From assembly GCA_029260755.1 (NCBI GenBank), contig JAJDCQ010000070.1, positions 1-64,000 on the forward strand: a stretch of 64,000 nt of DNA, in the 5' to 3' direction. The notes beneath the pieces were generated by a model that searched no databases, was not told the DNA's origin, and saw only the letters and a program-made list of their open reading frames with translations. The DNA comes from Planctomycetota bacterium. Its GTDB lineage: Bacteria > Planctomycetota > J058 > JAJDCQ01. A program made the translations under genes and the position numbers. Numbering within the stretch: the stretch's first letter is position 1; each line of letters starts with the position of its first letter. Below, piece after piece: positions 58,208 to 64,000 of the stretch.

Positions 58208-59632
58208 TTGACCGAGCTCGACCCGCCTCCGCCCACGCCGCGTCCCCGGACGCGGCGCAGCCTCGTCTGCTCGACGCTCGACGCGTGCTTCTTCGACGCG
58301 ATGGTCGCCCTCGCCGACGGCGCGGCGCTGCCGCTCGCCGTCGCTCTCGGGGCGGGCCCGGTCGGCTGCGCCCTCGTCGCGGTGCTCCCCCTCACGATCG
58401 GCGCGAGCGCCTACGCCGCCTACGGACCGCTCCTGCGCTGGATCCGGTCGCGGCGGACGGCCGTCTGCGCCCTCGTCGCGCTCCAGGCGTTCTTCCTCCT
58501 GCTCGTCGCGGTCGTGCCGTGGCTCGCGTCGGGACGGCTGGTGGCCCTCGTCGTGATCCTCTCGCTCTCGAAGATGGCGGGCAACGCGGCCGGTCCGATC
58601 TGGTCGTCGTGGATCGGCGACATCGTCCCCGAGCGCGCCCGGGCGACCTTCTTCGGGCGGAGGAGCCGCGCCGCGACGTTCGCCGCGATCGCGGCGGCGG
58701 CCGGGGGCGGCATGCTCCTCGACGACCTGTCGCTGCGCTGGAGCGTCGCCGCCGCGTTCAGCGCCGTCTACGTCCTCGCGGCGACCGCGCGCCTCGTCTC
58801 GGCGTTCTTCCTCCTCCTCCACGACGACCCGCCGGCGCACGCCGACGGCGATGAGCCGGGCATCCTCGCGACGCTGCGCGCTCTGCCGCGCACCCACAAC
58901 GGGCCGCTCATCCTCTACCTCCTGTGGATCAACGCCTCGGTCTACGTCTGCGCCCCGTACTTCACCCCCTACATGATCGAGGAGCTCGGCTTCAGCTACA
59001 CCCAGCTCGCCTGGGTCGACAACGCCGCCCGCATCACGAAGTTCATCTTCCTCTCGGTCTGGGGCCGCGCCGCGAACCGATGGGGACCGCGTCGGACGCT
59101 CGTCCTCGTCGGGCCGCTCATCGCGGTCGTGCCGCTCCTCTGGCTCGCCCACGGCGCGTTCGTCGCGATCATCGCGTATCAGGTCTTCGCCGGATTCGCG
59201 TGGGCGGGCTTCGAGCTCGCCTCGCTCGCCCTCCTCTTCGACGCGACCTCCCGGCGCGACCGGGCGGCCGTCGTCGCCGCCTACAACGTGTGTAATGGCG
59301 CCGCGATCCTCCTCGGCAGCCTCGCCGGGATGGGGATCGTCGGCGCGGCCGCGGCGCGGATGGCCGGCTACGGGACGACCTTCGCCGTCTCGGGGGGCGC
59401 GCGGCTCCTCGCGATGGTGCTCCTGCCGAAGATCCGCGAGGCTCGGGCGGTGCCCTCGATCGGCTATCGCGAGCTGCTCCTGCGGGTGCTGCTCTTCCGG
59501 CCGACCGCCGGGCCCGCGAACCGGCCGGTGATTCTCCCGGGCGTGGCGCCGCCGCTCACCCCGCCCCCGGACGCGCCGCCCGAGGGCGCGGGTCCGGTCG
59601 CGCCGGGCGAGGCCGCCGCGGGCGAGTCCTGA
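58208..59632 (+). CDS. MFS transporter
   Basis: A 474-residue inner-membrane carrier with about 12 helices; the intracellular loop between helices 2 and 3 (YGPLLRWIRSRRT) and that between 8 and 9 (WGRAANRWGPRR) follow the MFS pattern. A cytoplasmic loop (DDPPAHADGDEPG) divides the halves. The C-terminus is a Pro/Ala/Gly tail. Substrate unknown. The TTG at 58208 is the best placed start, but lacks a clear ribosome site, so the true start may differ by a few codons. Confidence 0.87.
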   Translation: MTELDPPPPTPRPRTRRSLVCSTLDACFFDAMVALADGAALPLAVALGAGPVGCALVAVLPLTIGASAYAAYGPLLRWIRSRRTAVCALVALQAFFLLLVAVVPWLASGRLVALVVILSLSKMAGNAAGPIWSSWIGDIVPERARATFFGRRSRAATFAAIAAAAGGGMLLDDLSLRWSVAAAFSAVYVLAATARLVSAFFLLLHDDPPAHADGDEPGILATLRALPRTHNGPLILYLLWINASVYVCAPYFTPYMIEELGFSYTQLAWVDNAARITKFIFLSVWGRAANRWGPRRTLVLVGPLIAVVPLLWLAHGAFVAIIAYQVFAGFAWAGFELASLALLFDATSRRDRAAVVAAYNVCNGAAILLGSLAGMGIVGAAAARMAGYGTTFAVSGGARLLAMVLLPKIREARAVPSIGYRELLLRVLLFRPTAGPANRPVILPGVAPPLTPPPDAPPEGAGPVAPGEAAAGES

Positions 59633-59724
59633 TCGCGCGCGAGCCCTCGGCAGGAGCGGGGATGCGGGGCCACGCGGCGCTCGCTGGACCCTGGCTTGCG
59701 TGGCGCTGGGGGGAGGGCCGCGCG

Positions 59725-60831
59725 ATGTCCGGCACCGGGACCGACCGGCCGAGCCGTCACGCCGGGCTCGATGAGCTCCTCGACGACGCGGCGCGCCTCG
59801 CGCGCGGCCCCGCTCCTCGCGAGGCGCTCCGGCGCACCTGGGCGCGGCGGGCCGTCACGATCCCGGCGATGGTCGCGGCGACCGGTCTCTACCTCGTCCT
59901 CTTACCGGTCGTCCTGCCGCTCGCCGCGGTTTACGACCTGCTCGAGCGCCGCGACCTCGTCACTGTTCGATGCCTCGTCGCCGTGCTCGCGAACCTCATC
60001 ATGCACTGCGTCGCGGTGCTCCTGCTCCTCGGCATCTGGCTCCTGTCCGGCTGCGGCGGGGCCGCCGAGGCTCGCGAGCGACGCTGGACGGTGTGGCTCG
60101 AGAACTGGTGGACCTGCGGCGCGTGGCGGACGGCCGAGGTCCTGTTCCGCATGCGGACCGAGGTCGAGGGCGGCGAGGCGCTCGAGCAGCCCGGCCCCCT
60201 GATCGTCTTCCCGCGCCACGCGAGCATCCTCGACACGATGCTGCCCTTCTACACGGTCGCCGCGCCGACGCAACGCCGGCTCCGGCACGTGATGAAGCAC
60301 GAGCTGCTCGTCGACCCGGCCGTCGACGTGATCGGACACCGGGTTCCGACCGCGTTCGTCCGGCGCGGGACGCGGAGCCACGCGGCGCAGGTGGCCGCGG
60401 TCGAGCGCCTCGTCGACGGCCTCGAGGACGTCGATGCGGTGATCGTCTACCCCGAGGGGACGCGCTTCACCGAGGAGAAGCGCCGGCGCGTCCTCGCCAG
60501 GATCGCGGAGAAGGACCCCGAGAGCTACGCGCGCGCGCGCTCTCTGCGTCACGTCCTGCCTCCCCACGTCGGCGGCCCGCTCGGGATCCTCGAGCGAGAC
60601 GCGCGGGCCGATGTGGTCTTCTGCGCGCACACCGGCCTCGAGGGCGCGAATCACCTGAGCGATCTGTTCGGAGGCTGCTTGTTCGACCGGACGGTGCAGG
60701 TGCGTTTCTGGCGAGTCCCGGCGAGCGACATCCCGGAAGGCCGGGACGAGCGCGTCGAGTGGCTCTACGACTGGTGGGAGAGGGTCGACCGCTGGGTCGA
60801 CGCGCACGAGGTGTCGCGCGCGAGCCGGTGA
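59725..60831 (+). CDS. 1-acyl-glycerol-3-phosphate acyltransferase-like protein (PlsC family)
   Basis: A 368-residue membrane acyltransferase. Two hydrophobic segments (about 45-70 and 82-110) precede the catalytic HASILD (HX4D, His165/Asp170) and the phosphate-binding YPEGTRFT (243-247). VPTAFVRRGTRS is the intervening block. The size and topology are those of lysophospholipid acyltransferases; the exact acceptor is unknown. The ATG at 59725 follows GGGAGG; an upstream ATG at 59662 is less well placed. Confidence 0.92.
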   Translation: MSGTGTDRPSRHAGLDELLDDAARLARGPAPREALRRTWARRAVTIPAMVAATGLYLVLLPVVLPLAAVYDLLERRDLVTVRCLVAVLANLIMHCVAVLLLLGIWLLSGCGGAAEARERRWTVWLENWWTCGAWRTAEVLFRMRTEVEGGEALEQPGPLIVFPRHASILDTMLPFYTVAAPTQRRLRHVMKHELLVDPAVDVIGHRVPTAFVRRGTRSHAAQVAAVERLVDGLEDVDAVIVYPEGTRFTEEKRRRVLARIAEKDPESYARARSLRHVLPPHVGGPLGILERDARADVVFCAHTGLEGANHLSDLFGGCLFDRTVQVRFWRVPASDIPEGRDERVEWLYDWWERVDRWVDAHEVSRASR

Positions 60832-61234
60832 TCGCCGACGGTTCCGCGAGGCGATCTTCCGGATGCAGCGACGCCGTCGTCGATCGCTTCTCAGCGTCGG
60901 CGACGGCGGTCGCGTCGTCGGGCTCCTTCCGGAGCCACCTGCCTTTCGGCATGGGACCCGCTCGCGCGGGTTCAGGCGTCCTCGGTTTGGACGAGGATGC
61001 CGGGCGGAATGTCTTCAGCGTTCTGCGATCCGCACCTCCTCTCGTCGGGTGAGTCGGGTGAGTCGTTCGGGAGCCTCTTTCACGATCCTGACGCCCGAGA
61101 CACACGCACGCCGTATGCCGCTTCATGTGCGATGCGTCCGGCGTCGGCGCGGTCGGCAGTTGCGGTCGATCTGGAGCCCGGGGCGACCGTCGCGGGCCGC
61201 GGGATGCTTCCCGCGGCGCGGCTTCCTTCGCGGT
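60832..61234. other. Intergenic region between convergent genes
   Basis: 403 bp without a supported gene. It is less uniform in base composition than its flanks and holds a direct repeat gtcgggtgagtcgggtgagtcg (61049-61070), and a hairpin near 61196-61217. It could be a decayed gene; no frame has convincing codon use. Confidence 0.55.
61196..61217. terminator. Hairpin near the end of the minus-strand membrane gene
   Basis: Perfect 9-bp stem (gccgcggga / tcccgcggc) with a tgct loop, 17 bp past the stop at 61235. No U-run. Confidence 0.5.
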
Positions 61235-61747
61235 TCAGCGCTCCTCGGACCGCCTCGCGAGCTCGAGGTCGAGGAGCCGATCTCCGATGAGCTCGGCCAC
61301 CTCGGCTTCGACGGCCTCACTCCGCCGGCCTCGGCTCTTGAGCGGCCACAGCGCATCCCGCAGGGGCACGGTCCGGATGAGGTCGGCCTCGATCCTCGCG
61401 AGGAACGGCGTCGCGGGCGGCGTGCCCTCGGCGTGGAGGGCGCGTCGGAGGTCGGCGCCGAATCGATCCCGGCGGCGACCGGAGATCCAGCAGAGCTCGA
61501 GCGACCGGGGGATTGCCGGCTCGACGTTGTTGATGACCAGCTCGTGCCAGCCTCCGCGCGAGGAGCACACGAGGAGCTCCTGCCCCGCGTGACTCCGGCG
61601 GAACCTCCGGATGCGACGGCGGGCCTGGAGCCGCATCGCGAGCGCGACGGGCAGCGCGACGGCGATGGCGACGATCACGAGGATGACGATCGGAGGGGCG
61701 ATCGCGGCGATCGCCAGGGCGCGGAGCGCGGTTCGAATCGGTCGCAT
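61235..61747 (-). CDS. Small membrane-anchored protein of unknown function
   Basis: A 170-residue protein with one long N-terminal hydrophobic stretch (about 10-38: LAIAAIAPPIVILVIVAIAV), a basic patch (RRRIRRFRR) and a soluble C-terminal domain (about 50-170) with GWHELVINNVEPAIP. No recognised family. The ATG at 61747 follows AAGGGAG; an ATG four codons upstream is possible. It is divergent from the binding-protein gene with 142 bp between. Confidence 0.72.
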   Translation of the reverse strand: MRPIRTALRALAIAAIAPPIVILVIVAIAVALPVALAMRLQARRRIRRFRRSHAGQELLVCSSRGGWHELVINNVEPAIPRSLELCWISGRRRDRFGADLRRALHAEGTPPATPFLARIEADLIRTVPLRDALWPLKSRGRRSEAVEAEVAELIGDRLLDLELARRSEER

Positions 61748-61889
61748 GTCTCCCTTCATACCCTCCGGCGGACGAAAAAGGGCGCTCTTCCAGCGCGGGC
61801 GTGGTCGGTGACGCGGTGCGCGGCCGTCTGCGCCGGCCGTCAAGCGCCCCGGGGTCAAAGCCGATAGCGGACCTCGGGAGGGAAGTGCC

Positions 61890-62912
61890 TTGCGATATCT
61901 CCGTTTCGGCGCGGTCGCGCCACTTTTCGTCGTTCTGTCCGTCGTCGCGTTCGCGAGCGGTTGCCATCTGATCGTTCGTCCCGACGTGAAAGCGCCGACG
62001 ACGGCCGAGGGGGGCGAGCCGTCGGGCGACGTCCGCTTCGTCAGCGTCCGGCCGATCGATCGCGAGAAGATCGCTCCGGGCACCGACGGGTCGCCCTACT
62101 GGGACAAGGTCCGGGCGGGCGAGAAGCTCATCGTCGGGATCAACCCGAGCTATCCGCCGTTCGGTGTGCGGGTGCAGCCCGGGCTCGTCGGGACGGCCGA
62201 GGCGCCGCAGCCGGTCGTCGGGTTCGACGCCGACCTCGCCCAGCACCTCGCGCAGACCCTCGGCGTGCCCGTCGAGCTTCGCCCGGTCGCCTCGCGCGAC
62301 GCGCTCGATCAGCTCAATGATGGGACGATCGACGTCGCGATGGCCGGCCTCACCCGGACGGCCTTCCGCGCCGCGCAGGTCAACTTCACCGACCCCTACG
62401 TGGTGATCTCGCAGGCGGCGCTCGTCGAGCGTCGCTTCGTCGACGGCTCGCGAGCGACCGACGAGGAGCGCCGCGACGTCGTCGATGACTACTACGACCT
62501 GACCGGGATCTCCGGGCTGCGGATCGGCGTCGTCGAGGGCACGCGCCCCCACTACCTCGCCCTCAATAACTTCCCCGACGCCAAGATCGTCCCGTTCGCG
62601 ACGATCGACGAGGCCTCGAAGGCGCTCATCGCCGGGCGACTCAACGCCCTCGTCCACGACGACGCCTACGTCCGCGTCTGGGGTCGCATTCATCCCGGCG
62701 CCGCCGGCCGGTTCAGCCCGCTCCTGGAGCGGGTGACCGAGGAGCCGATCGCGATCGCGATCCGGAAGGGCGACCTCGAGTTCCTCGAGTTCCTCAATGC
62801 CTACGTCGCCGAGATCCGCGTCGACGGCACGACCGATCGTTACTTCCGGCGTCACTTCGTCGACACCCTCTGGCTGTCCGTCGCCGACCTGGCGCGGGAG
62901 GAGCAGGAATGA
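61890..62912 (+). CDS. Solute-binding lipoprotein, polar amino acid type (SBP family 3)
   Basis: A 340-residue periplasmic binding lipoprotein. The signal peptide ends with lipobox FASGC (Cys25). The binding-protein fold shows LIVGINPSYPPFG, VVGFDADLAQHLAQTLGV, LNDGTIDVAMAGLTRT and VNFTDPYVVISQAAL. Such proteins capture amino acids or similar for an ABC importer; no importer is in the window. The TTG at 61890 is supported by GGGAGGGAA about 7 nt upstream. The stop overlaps the next start (ATGA), coupling it to an outer-membrane protein. Confidence 0.9.
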   Translation: MRYLRFGAVAPLFVVLSVVAFASGCHLIVRPDVKAPTTAEGGEPSGDVRFVSVRPIDREKIAPGTDGSPYWDKVRAGEKLIVGINPSYPPFGVRVQPGLVGTAEAPQPVVGFDADLAQHLAQTLGVPVELRPVASRDALDQLNDGTIDVAMAGLTRTAFRAAQVNFTDPYVVISQAALVERRFVDGSRATDEERRDVVDDYYDLTGISGLRIGVVEGTRPHYLALNNFPDAKIVPFATIDEASKALIAGRLNALVHDDAYVRVWGRIHPGAAGRFSPLLERVTEEPIAIAIRKGDLEFLEFLNAYVAEIRVDGTTDRYFRRHFVDTLWLSVADLAREEQE

Positions 62913-64000
62913 CCCGCACGAGCATCCCCAGCCGTCGCCTCCTCGTCCGCGCCGCGCTCGCCGCCGCGGTCGCCGCGTTCGCGCTCGGCCCGGGCGCGCA
63001 CGTCGCCCGGGCGCAGGATGGCGACATCCTCGACGAGATCGAGTGGGACATCGGCGGCTCCCTCCGCGTCCGCGGTCTCTACCTCGCGAACGGGACGCTC
63101 GCCGAGGAGCTCGACTTCGCGCAGCGTCTCGCGCTGCAGGTCGCCAACGAGAACAAGATCGACGCGACCCAGGCGTTCATCGACATGCGCCTGCGCCTCT
63201 TCCTCCAGGCGACCGCCTACGAGGAGTTCACCGCCCACCTCGGCGTCGAGGTCGGCGACCTCGTCTTCGGCGACGCGGGGGACGGCGGCGACATCGGCAC
63301 CGACGGGATCGTCTTCGAGAACAAGCACCTCTACCTCGAGTGGCACCCGAAGAGGTACTCGGTGAAGGCACGCGCCGGCCTCTACGCCCTGCAGACCGAC
63401 GAGCACGGGATCATCCTCTCGGACGACGTCGCCGGCCTGCACGCCGAGTGGGAGATCCTCGGGGCGCAGACCTCGCTCTCGCTCGACTTCGTCAAGGCGG
63501 TCGAGAACAGCCGGGTCGACCTCGACGGCGACGGGATCGTCGACAACGACTACAACGACCGCACGATCTGGCTCGCGGCCGTCTCGACGAGCATCACCGA
63601 TCCGCTCACCCTTCGCGCGTTCTTCGCCGCGGACATCGACAACACCCAGGACAGCCCGGTCGACAACATCGAGCAGGACATCTACTGGGCCGGCCTCGAG
63701 GCGCGCGCCCGGGTCGGCGGGATCCGCCTCTCCGCCACCGGAATCTACGCGTTCGGCAAGCGCACCGAGACCGGGCTGCCCGGCGTCCACATCCGCGCCT
63801 GGGCGGTCGACGCTCGGGCGTCGTACGCCTTCCCGTTCGTGACGGTCGAGGCGATCGCGGGCTGGGCGTCGGGCAACGACCCCGACCGCCTCACGACCGA
63901 CGAGGCCTTCCCGACGATCTCGCCGTTCTACGCGGTGAGCGGGATCGTCTACAGCAACTTCGGCGGCTTCAACGCGACCGGGAGCGACCTCTCGGGCACC
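62909..64000 (+). CDS. Outer-membrane beta-barrel protein, 3' end outside window
   Basis: At least 364 residues; the frame runs off the window. A signal peptide with a twin-arginine-like SRRLLVR ends near ARAQDGD. The rest has alternating strands with aromatic and acidic girdles, such as IGGSLRVRGLYLANGTLAEE and HLYLEWHPKRYSVKARAGLY, of the alginate-export or porin kind. It may admit the ligand bound by the coupled lipoprotein (inference). The ATG at 62909 overlaps the upstream stop. Confidence 0.8.
   Translation, partial: MTRTSIPSRRLLVRAALAAAVAAFALGPGAHVARAQDGDILDEIEWDIGGSLRVRGLYLANGTLAEELDFAQRLALQVANENKIDATQAFIDMRLRLFLQATAYEEFTAHLGVEVGDLVFGDAGDGGDIGTDGIVFENKHLYLEWHPKRYSVKARAGLYALQTDEHGIILSDDVAGLHAEWEILGAQTSLSLDFVKAVENSRVDLDGDGIVDNDYNDRTIWLAAVSTSITDPLTLRAFFAADIDNTQDSPVDNIEQDIYWAGLEARARVGGIRLSATGIYAFGKRTETGLPGVHIRAWAVDARASYAFPFVTVEAIAGWASGNDPDRLTTDEAFPTISPFYAVSGIVYSNFGGFNATGSDLSGT

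Overview
The window is very GC-rich bacterial DNA, densely coding, with many GTG and TTG starts. A planctomycete-like diderm (Planctomycetota) is the best reading. The reasons are an Omp85/BamA protein with five POTRA domains, six PknB-type Ser/Thr kinases (three with WD40 propellers), an ECF sigma factor of the type common in Planctomycetes and related phyla, FHA and CHAT proteins, and secreted HEAT and TPR proteins. This is inference from gene content; there is no rRNA or other marker gene.

Layout. 1-2605 (-): glycine cleavage operon gcvT-gcvH-gcvPA, the last running off the edge. 2686-5393: a secreted unknown, then a Nudix hydrolase overlapping a gamma-glutamylcyclotransferase-like gene. 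5394-11365 (-): an envelope operon of parvulin PPIase, membrane HEAT protein, BamA-like protein and alpha/beta hydrolase. 11612-13072: a TPR protein, then a bidirectional terminator and an inverted repeat. 13309-14544 (-): a secreted thioredoxin-like protein interrupted by one in-frame TGA that is followed by a hairpin of bacterial SECIS form, so a candidate selenoprotein. 14545-15135: a repeat-rich gap with a 155-bp tandem duplication, palindromic repeats and a 29-bp-stem hairpin. 15136-25800: kinase plus lipoprotein, an EamA transporter, and an operon of two kinases and a methyltransferase. 25861-29489 (-): a secreted deiminase-family protein, an LTXXQ-like membrane protein and a clostripain-like protease. 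30149-33375 (+): a HEAT membrane protein and a poly-Pro secreted protein. 33458-37942: ECF sigma factor, FHA protein, a small unknown, a secreted beta-propeller, an AraC regulator and a flavin monooxygenase.

37943-50724 (-) is one signalling block: archaemetzincin, WD40 kinase, SGNH hydrolase, kinase, a possible 31-aa ORF and a zinc-ribbon WD40 kinase. It is divergent from a secreted TPR-CHAT protease (50926-54726), which converges on a zinc-ribbon TPR membrane protein. The right end carries a CAT-anticodon tRNA, a zinc-binding hypothetical, an MFS transporter, a PlsC-type acyltransferase, a small membrane protein, and a solute-binding lipoprotein translationally coupled to a truncated outer-membrane beta-barrel gene.

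How the genes work together. The strongest logical units are glycine catabolism; outer-membrane biogenesis (PPIase, HEAT, BamA); membrane Ser/Thr kinases joined by an FHA reader, with proteases close by; and a solute-capture pair at the right edge. Several genes have a TANNNT -10 box 6-9 bp from the start codon, which suggests leaderless transcripts. The most notable finding is the putative selenocysteine codon at 14176-14178.
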